DNA of 62,000 nt, taken from positions 15,932,489 through 15,994,488 of the forward strand of contig NC_049994.1 of the NCBI RefSeq assembly GCF_000003815.2, given 5' to 3'. This DNA comes from Branchiostoma floridae. Its lineage: Eukaryota > Chordata > Leptocardii > Amphioxiformes > Branchiostomatidae. Position 1 is the stretch's first letter; each line of letters begins with the position of its first letter. The translations under genes and the position numbers were made by a program. The notes beneath the pieces are model-generated. The model had not been told where the DNA came from. It saw only the letters and a list, made by a program, of their open reading frames with translations, and ran no database searches. Below are positions 11,053 through 20,930 of this stretch, in pieces.

Positions 11053-11823
11053 AATCAAATAGTGTTTACCTAAAATAACTCAGAAGAGTACATCTCTACC
11101 CTTTCAAAGCTCCAATGTCCACATAATTCATGTAAACAAATAAGACAATCCTTTCCTATGTACAAGATGGTCCCTTCCCAGAGTATGTGTATGCTGCCAA
11201 ACAACATTGATAAAGGTTGAACTTATATCCTACAAGTTTTTTTCATGTACATTGTGTGCATTGTACGTCTTGATAAAAAAAGCTCTTAAACATAATTTTA
11301 TGTTTAACCTAAACATTTATTAAAATGCATTATACATGTACTGCCAAGAGGTTTTTCATGTACATTGTACTTCTCAATTTAAAAACTCCTATATGAAGAT
11401 TTTGTTTAAAATGCATGTACATGTACATGTACTGCCAAGAGAATGACAAATTTAGCATTCTGTTGTTTAGATTATGACGTTGGCTCAAAATGTAGAATAT
11501 CAAAGATGTAAGAAAATGTGTAACGTCACTGTATACATTATTACAGTAGTAAATGTACATTTGTTGGTGTGTGTGTATGTGTGTGTATACTTGTTCCTAA
11601 GACTGTGAAATAGATGCAATATTAGGACTAGACTACAAACAGAAATTTCACAGACTGGCGACTGAAGACCATACTACTTGTAAAAGGGTAAACAAATTAT
11701 GTCATTCTCTGCTTCATGCATGTGTTATTTTGTCATAGTCTGGAATAGACTGACTGACAGAGTATTTTAGTAGTGTCTTTTCTTCACTTTGTGCTGACCA
11801 CTAGAAAGACGCATAAAAGGTAG
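11053..11823. other. No gene seen
   Basis: Contains ATGTACATG-rich stretches and a GTGTGTGTATGTGTGTGTAT microsatellite near 11563-11588. No supported coding sequence. Confidence 0.4.
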
Positions 11824-11831
11824 AGCAGGAC

Positions 11832-12172
11832 CAGGGCTCTAGCCAGCGTCCGTTTTTCCGTCAATTGACGGAAATTTGCTGCGTGTGACGGAAAAATTTA
11901 AAAACCAATCCGTCAACCTTGATAGCCAAACATCCTTGGTGGAAGCTACAGGCGGCTTGGGGACGCCGTCCACGACCGTAAAATCCACACACTGTTTGTT
12001 TTACTATTGTTATGATTGTTGACAATGTGTGTTGGTGCCCTTTTGCATACAATAATCTCATTAAAAACCTGTTTTTCAAGGTCTCAGTTCAGTCTCTCTA
12101 ACTCCTGGAATAGTGTTTTTGCGACAATGGGAATTGGCTGACGGAAAAAAATTCAAGCTGGCTAGAGCCCTG
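11832..12172. mobile_element. hAT-type MITE with perfect 8-bp TSD, copy 1
   Basis: The 16-bp terminal inverted repeats CAGGGCTCTAGCCAGC match exactly at both ends. The 8-bp duplication AGCAGGAC lies on both sides (11824-11831 and 12173-12180). Terminal CAG and 8-bp TSDs are typical of the hAT superfamily. The second copy is at 51994-52364. It has no transposase and must be mobilised in trans. Confidence 0.92.
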
Positions 12173-12668
12173 AGCAGGACCGAGCTTTCTGTCATGGGAC
12201 GGTAATTTGCCTGTTCCAATGGACAAAAACTTCCATAACAAAATCTGAACTATATGCGCTGGGAATACCTTGCATTGCCTTTTGCTTCTAATCGTTTTGG
12301 AAATCCCTATGGATGTTGCCTTCTTCCAGTTGCAATGCAGTATTGTAACAGTTACATTACTTGCATAGATGTACATCTTATGTATGATGGAACATTTAAT
12401 TGTGTATCAAGGTTTTTTGCATAAGGAAATGTTGAAACAAAACTTAGTTTTTCAATATGCTTGCTGAAAAAAAGATCTTAAAACTTCAGAAAACTTGTTA
12501 CTACATGTAGGATCTTTCAAATTGTTACAATCTTTTCTATCCAGTTTTATTTCTCTTGCATAGTCTTTCTCACGGTCTATGCCATTTCAGTTCCTCAGTT
12601 TCAGTTGCACAGTCAATGTTCTGGCCTCACTCAGTCTCTTAGAAATTCGCAATGTACACTATGTAAAG

Positions 12669-13117
12669 TGTAATCTCCAAGCAGATGTTAAGGGATGAAA
12701 CATTTTCTGACTGTTGCTACATTTTGTTTTGCCACAACTGCTTCAAAATCAGATGTACTCCTTTCTATCCTCGGAAAATTTGGCATTACAGAAGAAGCCG
12801 CTTAATTGCACACCCCATTTGCCAGTACATTTCATGCAATTATCCGAATGGTGCAACAAAGCAAAGTTATTAAGCTGGACCCACCACCACAGGATTTTGG
12901 GATTTCATGCAATTAACAGAAGTGTGCGATTATCCGTTGTGCAATTAACTGGCTTCTACTGTATAGTGCTATCATACAAGGTCCCTCAAGCAGATGTTGG
13001 GTGTCCATGTTTTCTGCCCACCCCACACCCCAATTTTTCTTTACTCTCAAAGCTAACAGCGGACAGGTCTTGTGGTGAGATAATGTCACAGTCTTCTACC
13101 TAACATCTGCTTGGAGA
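12669..13117. mobile_element. MITE, CTCCAAGCAGA family, copy 2, with nested pogo-like MITE
   Basis: Outer ends are AATCTCCAAGCAGATGTTA and the inverse CCTAACATCTGCTTGGAG. Inside it, 12789-12961 is a second element with inverted ends CAGAAGAAGCCGCTTAATTG and CAATTAACTGGCTTCTACTG, bounded by TA at 12787-12788 and 12962-12963, as expected for Tc1/mariner-pogo insertions. Open frames across the region are not supported as genes. Confidence 0.65.
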
Positions 13118-13792
13118 GCCAGAGTTTGTGTAAAGCATTTTTGTAAAGCAGGCAGTCTGTATGTATGTAAATGAAGTGAAATAAACACTGTGAGCTTTTG
13201 TCATTGATATAATGCTTCTGCATCTTTGTATGGCCGTAGCTGTAGTTATAGCCTCTAGACCAACATGCAATCCAATTGTATTGTAGCAAAAGTTTGTGTG
13301 ATTGTTTTGTCTGAAGCGTGTAAGAGGTCGGATTGCAGTACTTCAATAAGTCGTAAGGTGTCTCTTATACCGCTGTCACAAATGGCAAAAATCGATCGGA
13401 CGACGATTCTGCGGCAATCGCCCGAGCCTCGCTTATAATAATAACTTTATTGCACAACAATTGTACAAGGTACAAAGTATGGCTTATATGTGACAGGAAC
13501 GGTTTTCTGGTGAAAAATACTAGCAACCCTCTGCCGATCTTAAATATGGCCTATCTTCCATCGACACGCCCGAAGATCGTGGATGATGTGATAGAGGTAT
13601 TACGAACTGTGGGTAGCTCGATATGTTTACATGTAAATATATATCTATCTATATGTACATCGCAAACGGTTGGACAGAAGTAAGAACGGAGTTCACCAGT
13701 CAAGTAAGATAGATTTTTTTGTCTTCTTCATAACTTTCAAATCAAGAAAGGTTTCGCCTTTACCTTTGATGTAGACATCAGTCATATGTCAA
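13118..13792. other. No gene; fragment resembling a retroposon tail
   Basis: About 13431-13480 (ATAATAATAACTTTATTGCA then CAACAATTGTACAAGGTACA) has the look of a LINE/SINE 3' tail, but no second copy in the window confirms it. The rest is featureless. Confidence 0.3.
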
Positions 13793-13829
13793 ACCAAGGA
13801 GCTTTTATGGTTGATAAAAGCTCCTTGGT
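13793..13829. repeat. Perfect 16-bp inverted repeat (stem-loop)
   Basis: ACCAAGGAGCTTTTAT and its exact inverse ATAAAAGCTCCTTGGT are separated by GGTTG. It is not the histone 3' stem-loop consensus. It may be a remnant of a palindromic element. Confidence 0.85.
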
Positions 13830-14004
13830 CAAACTGTGTGTTTTCGTTAATTTGATATCGAACACATAGTGGTGACACGCACGTTAGGTGTTATCACAGT
13901 AACTTTATTTCGAATTGTTGAATATTAGTCTATCAGCCATGTTTGTACACGTGGATGAAGGTTAGACATTCGGGCAATGAGATACACCAAATAGCAGTTA
14001 CTCA

Positions 14005-14097
14005 AGCAACTGGATATGATTTTGGAAACGGCCAGACAGATAGAAAGCGGAAGCTGTCTAAAACGTCTGGCCGTCTCCAAAGTCATATCCAGTTGCT
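14005..14097. repeat. 33-bp-arm palindrome of an interspersed repeat
   Basis: AGCAACTGGATATGATTTTG plus GAAACGGCCAGAC recurs inverted at 14065-14097 with two mismatches, around a 27-nt centre. The arm matches the CATATCCAGTTGCTTGAGT repeats near 2.3-2.45 kb and a weaker copy near 8.4 kb. Confidence 0.85.
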
Positions 14098-14751
14098 TCA
14101 ATTAAAGTATTATATATGTGGCGTATCATGTTGTAATGTAAGTCTAATTCTAAAACACGTTGATTTCTGTACACTCTTTCCGTATGCAAAGTAAAACGCT
14201 TACCAACAACGTTGTTTGTACTGTCAGTTATATCATCATCATCGTTCGGTTGCAGCGCAGGCGACTGCAAGCCTTCTAAAGTTCCGCCTATCAGCAGCGA
14301 GCTGGCGAAGCTGCCTGGGGGTGATCTGGCCATGATTGTCAGTTATAATTTATCGGTTACAACTGTTGTTATTTAAGTTCTATGATGATTTGCTCTGTCT
14401 GTGTGTTGATTCAATTCGTATTTCACTAATTATTTAATTACTCACAGCTGCATCTAACGAACAGTGGAATCAATCATCATCATAATTTATCTATTTAGGT
14501 TAGTTCTAACGGAAAAGGCATCTTATAAGCAATATATCATACTCCATTGCCTACCGTTGTATTGAGAACAGTTGTCAAAGTAGCTAAGAGACTCTCTTTG
14601 CCGGAATACTGGTATTTAACATTTGGTTTGATTAAAAATATATTTCATTGTGAGACCACGAACAAAAATTGCAGAGAGCTACTCCAGACACAGGCACGAA
14701 TACATGTGGTTATGTCGTTCCATAGCATAAAATGACAGCCTCTCATGTTCG
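14098..14751. other. No gene seen
   Basis: AT-rich DNA up to the junction of the truncated LINE. No repeat or coding signal recognised. Confidence 0.4.
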
Positions 14752-16981
14752 TGAGGAGGAGATGGATTTAGAGTGCCAGGAAAAACTTCTTGACAACATA
14801 CAAAATACTCTGCCGTCTGATGTAAAGGATTTTCTAGATACACCGTTGACAGAGGATGAGTATCAAATTGCCTTAAAAGATTTAAGTAACAATAAAACGC
14901 CAGGTGAGGATGGACTCCCAAAGGAGTTTTATTATCACTTTTGGCCTCTAATAGGTAAGCATGTTGTTCATGTTTTGAATGAAGGATTGATTAATCAAGA
15001 ACTAACTTCATCCCAGCGAGGGGGTTTAATAACCCTAATAAATAAGCCGGGAGACCCGTTAGAGGTAAAGAACAAGAGACCGATCTCATTACTTAATGTA
15101 GATTATAAAATTCTTTCAAGAGCATTGACAAACCGCTTGAAACATGTGCTACAATTTGTCATCAATAAAGATCAGACATGTTCTGTTCCCGGAAGAAAGA
15201 TTACAGACAACCTTTTAGATTTTAGAGACATTATCGAGTATATAAATAGTCATAATTCTAAAGCAGTTTTCATGTCGTTGGATCAGGAGAAAGCCTTTGA
15301 TCGGGTAAATCATAAATACTTAGACAGAGTATTGCAAAAGATGGAGTTTGGTCCTGTATTTCGGAGTTTTGTTCAAACCTTGTACAAGAAAGCTTATTGT
15401 AAAATTTCGGTAAATGGTTTCCTTTCTGATGAAATACCCTTAACAAGGGGTGTCAGACAGGGATGCTCACTTTCCCCTCTACTATACATTATTGCTCTTG
15501 AACCTCTTGCTTGTTTAATTAGAAATGACGAAGAAATAAGAGGTGTTAAATTGCCAAATGGAGATGAGAAGAAACTATCTATGTATGCTGACGATACAAA
15601 TGGTATCCTTACAACAGATAATTCTATATACAAATTGTTTGACGATATTAATATCTATGAGAAAGGTACAGGAGCCAAGTTGAACAAAGGAAAAACTGAA
15701 GCCCTCTGGTTAGGGCAATGGCGTGGGAGAAGAGATGAGCCAATAACAATTAAAAGATGGACATCCACAATAATCAAATTATTGGGAGTGTATTTCGGCA
15801 GCGGAAGAGTGATCAATGTTAACTGGAATGACAGGGTTAAAAAATTTAAAAATGCCTTGAGCAAATGGGACGGCAACAGATTGTCTTTCCAAGGCAGAAC
15901 TGTCGTTTTGAATACACTTGCTGCCCCATGTCTATGGTATATAGCCCCTGTTTTCCAAATGCCTACCAGATATGCCAATGAAGTCGAAAAAGCCGCTTTT
16001 TCATTCTTATGGGGGGGGGGGGGTAAATCGCAACAGATTAAGAGAGACAATCTTTATTTACCCAAAGAACAGGGAGGTTTGGGAGTAGTCAACATACCAG
16101 TTAAAGCAACTTGTATGTTTGCCTTAAAGTTTAAAGAGTTGTGCAAAGATGACACAATAGCCTGGAAAGTTTTAGGACGATATTGGTTAGGTCTGTTTTT
16201 GAGAAGATTGGGCTATGTCAAGTGGACAAATACAATACCACATACGGTGGAATGGCCTCCTATACAAAATAGTTTAAAATCCCTAGTGGAATCTGTTAAT
16301 AAAATGGATACTACCTATGACTGGCAAACTGGTGAACTGTCAAAATTATATGATCTTCTCACCAAACGATTGATTGTCAAACCAAAAATTGTAGAACAAA
16401 ACCCAGCCAGGGAATGGAAGAGATTATGGCAAATGGTGCATAATGATATGTTGCCCAATTTTATCAAAGATCTAAATTGGAGGATCATACATCAAATTGT
16501 CAAAACTAAAAGTCTCCTTAAAGCATGGAAATATGTGGCAGATAACAAATGTGAATGGCCTGGTTGTGGGAATGTGGAAACACTGACACATACTTTTTTC
16601 TCATGCTCAAAAGCAGAGGAAGTGTGGTGTTGGGTCGAAGGTTTTTTGAGAAAATGGCTATGTCCTACTTTCCAAATTAGGAAAAAATATGTGCTGCTGG
16701 AAGACCCTGCACTTGCAAGTGGATTGTCTAAACAAAAAGAAGAAATAATCGCTTACATTGTCTCCATTGTGAGACACCAGCTGTGGGTAGAAAGATGTTG
16801 TATGTCTTTTGAGAAAAAACAGACAGCCGCAAAAGGAACAATTGTTACCCTGAAACAACGTTTAAAAGACAACATCAATATCGATTTTCAAAGACTCCCA
16901 AGAAGCGAATTTGTCAAGAAGTGGAGAACAAATATTCACTGGTTTGAAATTAAACAAGATAACGTTTGTTATCGCTTCTAA
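14732..16981 (+). CDS. LINE ORF2 fragment: reverse transcriptase and C-terminal domain
   Basis: The 749-residue open frame starts on an ATG in flanking DNA; about its first seven codons are not LINE. It keeps the whole reverse transcriptase: SLDQEKAFDRVNH (finger/palm aspartate), RGVRQGCSLSPLL, and the catalytic YADD near residue 289. It also keeps the C-terminal zinc-knuckle-like motif C-x4-C-x7-H-x4-C near residue 608. The apurinic endonuclease is missing, so it could not nick target DNA unaided. Compared with the long copy it has two extra Gly codons from a longer G run near 16010 and an extra Lys codon near 15068. The frame is intact from end to end, which implies recent insertion. Confidence 0.9.
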   Translation: MTASHVREEEMDLECQEKLLDNIQNTLPSDVKDFLDTPLTEDEYQIALKDLSNNKTPGEDGLPKEFYYHFWPLIGKHVVHVLNEGLINQELTSSQRGGLITLINKPGDPLEVKNKRPISLLNVDYKILSRALTNRLKHVLQFVINKDQTCSVPGRKITDNLLDFRDIIEYINSHNSKAVFMSLDQEKAFDRVNHKYLDRVLQKMEFGPVFRSFVQTLYKKAYCKISVNGFLSDEIPLTRGVRQGCSLSPLLYIIALEPLACLIRNDEEIRGVKLPNGDEKKLSMYADDTNGILTTDNSIYKLFDDINIYEKGTGAKLNKGKTEALWLGQWRGRRDEPITIKRWTSTIIKLLGVYFGSGRVINVNWNDRVKKFKNALSKWDGNRLSFQGRTVVLNTLAAPCLWYIAPVFQMPTRYANEVEKAAFSFLWGGGGKSQQIKRDNLYLPKEQGGLGVVNIPVKATCMFALKFKELCKDDTIAWKVLGRYWLGLFLRRLGYVKWTNTIPHTVEWPPIQNSLKSLVESVNKMDTTYDWQTGELSKLYDLLTKRLIVKPKIVEQNPAREWKRLWQMVHNDMLPNFIKDLNWRIIHQIVKTKSLLKAWKYVADNKCEWPGCGNVETLTHTFFSCSKAEEVWCWVEGFLRKWLCPTFQIRKKYVLLEDPALASGLSKQKEEIIAYIVSIVRHQLWVERCCMSFEKKQTAAKGTIVTLKQRLKDNINIDFQRLPRSEFVKKWRTNIHWFEIKQDNVCYRF

Positions 16982-16999
16982 GCATAATCTCAATAGTAA
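14752..16999 (+). mobile_element. Tx1/L1-like LINE, 5'-truncated copy
   Basis: From TGAGGAGGAGATGG at 14752 the sequence runs almost identically to 25497-27737, the second half of the long copy's ORF2, and ends with the same short 3' tail CATAATCTCAATAGTAA. Only scattered substitutions and two small indels separate them. It therefore lacks 5' UTR, ORF1 and the endonuclease half of ORF2. Its 3' end directly abuts the hairpin-rich unit starting at 16997/17000. Confidence 0.92.
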
Positions 17000-18725
17000 T
17001 TAGTGTATGTGTAGTCCTATCAGGTCGGAGGACTACGGTGTCTGTATTATTGGTGTGATGCTCCAATGGCAGGTGCACCAGTGAATCAATAAGTCGTCTG
17101 ACCGGAGCATCACAGTGTATTGACATGTCTAAAGCTGGTCTATGCTGCCATGAGGCGAGGCTAGACTAGTATAGGTCACCTAGATGTGTGAGCCAGGCTC
17201 ACGTGTGACCTGAGGACTTCCCACCCGCTATTTTAGGGTGGGAGTCCGCCCAAGCCACTGCAATGTATGAGTGGTGTGACGCACCCTGAAAAGGGCGTCA
17301 CAGTGTGAGTGTTGAATACATGGTTGATATGGGGTGGGATTTAATCACAAAGTAGTCACCTGGCACTTTTTTTGAACATACAATCACACTATGAGTTTCC
17401 TTATAGTTTGACGATTATATCTTTCATTTTCTTATGACCATGAATCCCGTTTTCTTTCCTTTGTGAGCAATCATAAGACCTATTTAATATTTGATTTGAT
17501 CTTCATTTGTTATGATTTGCCCTTTCATTGAGTTTCCGGTGAATCCTGAGTTGTGTGATTTTCTTTGTGCCGGTGCTGGGTTGTGTCTCTGAACGGCCTG
17601 TGTTGGTGTGGGGAAGTAAATGCCGAATGTCTTTCATCGTGTTGACAGGCGAAGAAATGTCAACCGGACGATTCTGTGTGAATCTAGGGATCTTCGCGGG
17701 CCCCTGTACGGCAAGGATGGGAGGAAGGCAGGTAACTAGCTCTCTGACCTTCCTTAAAGTGCAGAAACCTGGTGGGGTGGGGACACGAGTCTGGACCTTA
17801 TGCCACCGGGGTTGCCAATCGGCAGGGTGAGATATGACGGCGGTGGTCTTCTATCCCATAGCAGGTTTTGGGAAGGGGAATATACCTGACGAGGTACGGT
17901 AGTCACACTAGAATTTGGTGAACCCGGATCTGTGGAATGGGTATCAATGTAGCAATGCAAATTAAAATACTAGTATTAATTAGAGGAGTTTATGATTGCT
18001 TCCCTTTCCCTTACCACGTGTTATTACTATCATGGAAATTGGAATGTGACTGATATTGAGAATTCAATTGTATGGGAACAGTTTGTGTGAGCTGTGGTTA
18101 TCGAATGTGCCGTGGGTTCGGATTTGCATAAGGTTGATCAGTACAAGTAATAAAATGTGTTTCAAGTTTTAAACTTGCAATGTTTATAGTGTGCGTGGGA
18201 GTATTGAAAATATTCATTTGCATATGAGAACCTCTTCGTGTGGCCTAGACTGATGGCCTTGGTGACTTGATCATTTAATAATTTGGGATTATAGTAAAAT
18301 TACACAAAGGTTTGGTAAAGTTGTGATGGAAATGTGGTAAAGTCTTTTGTTTTATTTTGTCCGTTTTGTCTGTGTTTTATGTTTCTTGTCAGTTATTGTG
18401 TTTGTTTATATGAAGAGGTTCTCATTGAACTTTGGACTTTCTTCGTGTGCGGACTGGAACGGATAACGACTATGATCTTTGTCACTTTGTACTATCTTCC
18501 AATTTTTTGTTTACACTTTAAGTTGACAGTATTGCAGGAGGGAGCGAAGCCCTGGTCCCCGCCGTGAGAGAATTCACCCTGTGATGGCCTGTACTGTCTT
18601 TTTTCTGTTTCTTGATTTATGATTTGTTTTCTGCTCTTGTAAAGATGACCTTGTAATTGTTACTTGAAGTTGTTCTGTTTCCTTCTCGTTTTGTTTTTGT
18701 TTGTACCATCATTGCACAAAAAGGG
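16997..18725 (+). repeat. 1.73-kb hairpin-rich repeat unit, copy 1 (candidate LINE 5' UTR)
   Basis: The unit is nearly identical to 34836-36568 and shares both boundaries: it starts TAATTAGTGTATG and ends CACAAAAAGGG. Here it lies between the truncated LINE's 3' end and a further 690 bp leading to ORF1 at 19418, so it may be the 5' UTR of the long LINE. The second copy, however, has no LINE ORF beside it, so an independent element is possible. A 91-codon open frame (17555-17830) is conserved only because the DNA is; nothing else supports it as coding. Confidence 0.85.
17011..17302 (+). ncRNA. Array of five strong stem-loops (structured RNA candidate)
   Basis: Five consecutive inverted repeats are visible. 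H1: GTAGTCCT 17011-17018 with AGGACTAC 17029-17036. H2: TGTGATGCTCC 17054-17064 with GGAGCATCACA 17104-17114. H3: AGGTCAC 17173-17179 with GTGACCT 17205-17211, with inner GTGAGCC/GGCTCAC. H4: GGACTTCCCACCC 17214-17226 with GGGTGGGAGTCC 17236-17247. H5: TGTGACGC 17275-17282 with GCGTCACA 17295-17302, capped by GAAA. All five recur at about 34850-35142. The function is unknown; a structured 5' UTR of a retroelement transcript is the simplest reading. Confidence 0.55.
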
Positions 18726-19417
18726 GTACGTGCGAGCCTTGGACGGCTGAGCTGAGTTTTATGCGTCTTGCATAAAAGGACTTTGGGTTTTGGTGTCTGA
18801 AGTGTGATTCCCCTTATGGGGATGCCCGCCCCGAGACGAGGTGAAGGGACGTGACGAGACGAGACGAGACGAGACGTTTAGAGTGGCTCGTGGAAATAGT
18901 TTGTTTTGATTTCTTTTCTTTTCTTTCTTCTTTTGGGTAATCAATCACAATAAAATTTGATTAATTTCACTCCTCCTGTGCACAGTTAAGTTAATTTCTA
19001 TTAGTTCTAGTTTTCCCGCCTTTCCTTTGCGAGCGGCAAGCGGGAGGACACCTGACGATCAGCTGACCGGCATCTACAGAGGAAGAAGAAGCTCCGCCAT
19101 TTTGGAAAGCACGTGGTATAGCTCTCTGTCTCCCGGCCGGTCTCTGCGTCGCTTTAATTCATAGTAAGTATATTTATAGGTTCTGAGATTGACAGTGCGT
19201 GTAGCGCTCTGTTTAAGGAGAAAGATTTGTAAGTAAAACATTTCTCGATCTCCTGTGTTACTGCTGCGCGCCCAGTGTTATCATATAATAATATAGTGTC
19301 TAATTTTTCCCTGTGTGCGGCCCATTTTGCGTCGTGCAGGGGATTGTTCATTAAGTGATTTGTAGTCTTCATTAATTAAGAATTGCTTGGAATTGCTTGG
19401 AGGATTAAACAAGAAAA
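18726..19417 (+). promoter_or_regulatory. Leader upstream of LINE ORF1, with YY1-like site
   Basis: This segment is absent from the second 1.73-kb unit. It contains a GACGA-type microsatellite (about 18852-18877) and the sequence CCGCCATTTT near 19095, a perfect match to the YY1 consensus that in mammalian L1 elements positions transcription start. The true LINE 5' end could therefore lie in this segment and not at 16997. No start-site evidence exists in the sequence itself. Confidence 0.35.
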
Positions 19418-20930
19418 ATGGTGCCAGTAACCTCCTCCTCGTCCGACTTATTCCAAAAGTCGGTCACTTACAGGTTTGACCAGGATGAGGCAATGTCAAA
19501 CCAGTCGATGTTGGAAATAATACATGGTATACCAGGTATTGATGTAGCCTTTGATATTCATACTGTGAGATCGCCCGCAAGAAATACTTTTGAGGTCACT
19601 TTTGAATCCTTTGCTAAGAAGCAGGAAGCAACCATCAAGATAAGAACAACATATAATCAAGTGAATGTGCATGGGTATGGATTAGGTACGTATGTGACGT
19701 GTCTCAATGTCCCTGCGTACCTGGATGAAGGTATCCTACAAGCGACATTGTCAAGGTATGGAAAGATATCCATGGCTAAGTGCCCAACATACCCACCGCC
19801 CTTTGATAAGATTAAGAAGGGCATTCGGCAGTATAGGATGGAATTGGAAAGTAACATACCAAATGCTTTAAGGATAGGAAATGCCATTATCTGGGTGAAG
19901 TATGTTGGGCAAGAACAGGTGTGCAACAAGTGTGGAGAGAAAAACCACTTTTATGCACAATGCCCGTACAAAAAGTGTAGCAAATGTCTTGAGTTTGGAC
20001 ATGTGGCGTCAGAGTGTGAAGGGGAAATCAGATGTACAGTTTGCAATGACCAAGGGCACACTTACAAAAGTTGCCCCAAATCTTATGCGAGAATTACTTC
20101 TCCAGGGAACACCTGGACTAAAGGAGAAGAGACAAAATCAGTGGATGAAAATGATAAAAGTGAAGATGTGCCTCAGAAAGATGAGGAATCAGCAGTGAAA
20201 GAAGCGAAGTCAAGGGCTGAGGCTCTGAAACGCTTAGATGAACACGAGGAGACGTATATCCAGTGTATGAACTGTGAAATGGATTACGCAGTGGGCGTTA
20301 ACGAGTATGCTGCCTGCCATGTGTGTAAGGAAGAGTTTAAGTCAGAGGATTGTAAGATGAAGGTTTGTGATAACTGCTCTGAAGACGAGCAGATAATCTG
20401 TGTGCCGTGTTTTGAATCTGAAAATAAGAAAGAAGGTGATTCTGTTGTTGATAATAAAGTAACAGTTACCGTAGATGTGCATAAAAGTGACATTGTAAGT
20501 GAATCCGACGATGTGCAGAAAGAAAGTTCTAGTGAGTACAGCATTAATCCTTTCACGTCATCCAATGAAAGTCAAGTAGTGGAAAATGAAAAGGAGAAGC
20601 TTAGCGAAAGCCCCAGGCCCTCCGAGTCCCAGGTAAGTACGAAGCCAATCCCGGCCAGAAGAAAGAGCTCTGCTTCAGGGAAAAAGTCTGATGATATCTC
20701 TTACTCTCCGTTGGAGAACACAGGTAATCAGGAGTCGCAGTCCGAACTGAATAATGTCCCTGAAAATGTTGAAAACGAAACAAGAATGGAGTGGAAAGTG
20801 CATACTAACAAAAGATCTCGTTCCACTACAGACTCAAGTGAGGATATTGTTCCTCAGAAAAAGAAAACTGAAAAAACTGCATTGATCAATAAAGCAAAAG
20901 ACAAGCTCTCTAAGAGCAGGTTGATAAAGA

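Noticed and set aside
12714-13103. 129-codon frame
   Set aside because: Lies across two nested MITEs; no domain or splice support.
13793-13829. Histone-type 3' stem-loop or terminator
   Set aside because: Stem and loop do not match the histone consensus and no histone gene is near; intrinsic terminators do not apply here.
17555-17830. 91-codon frame conserved at 35395-35670
   Set aside because: The whole 1.73-kb DNA unit is near-identical, so protein conservation adds no evidence; no known motif.
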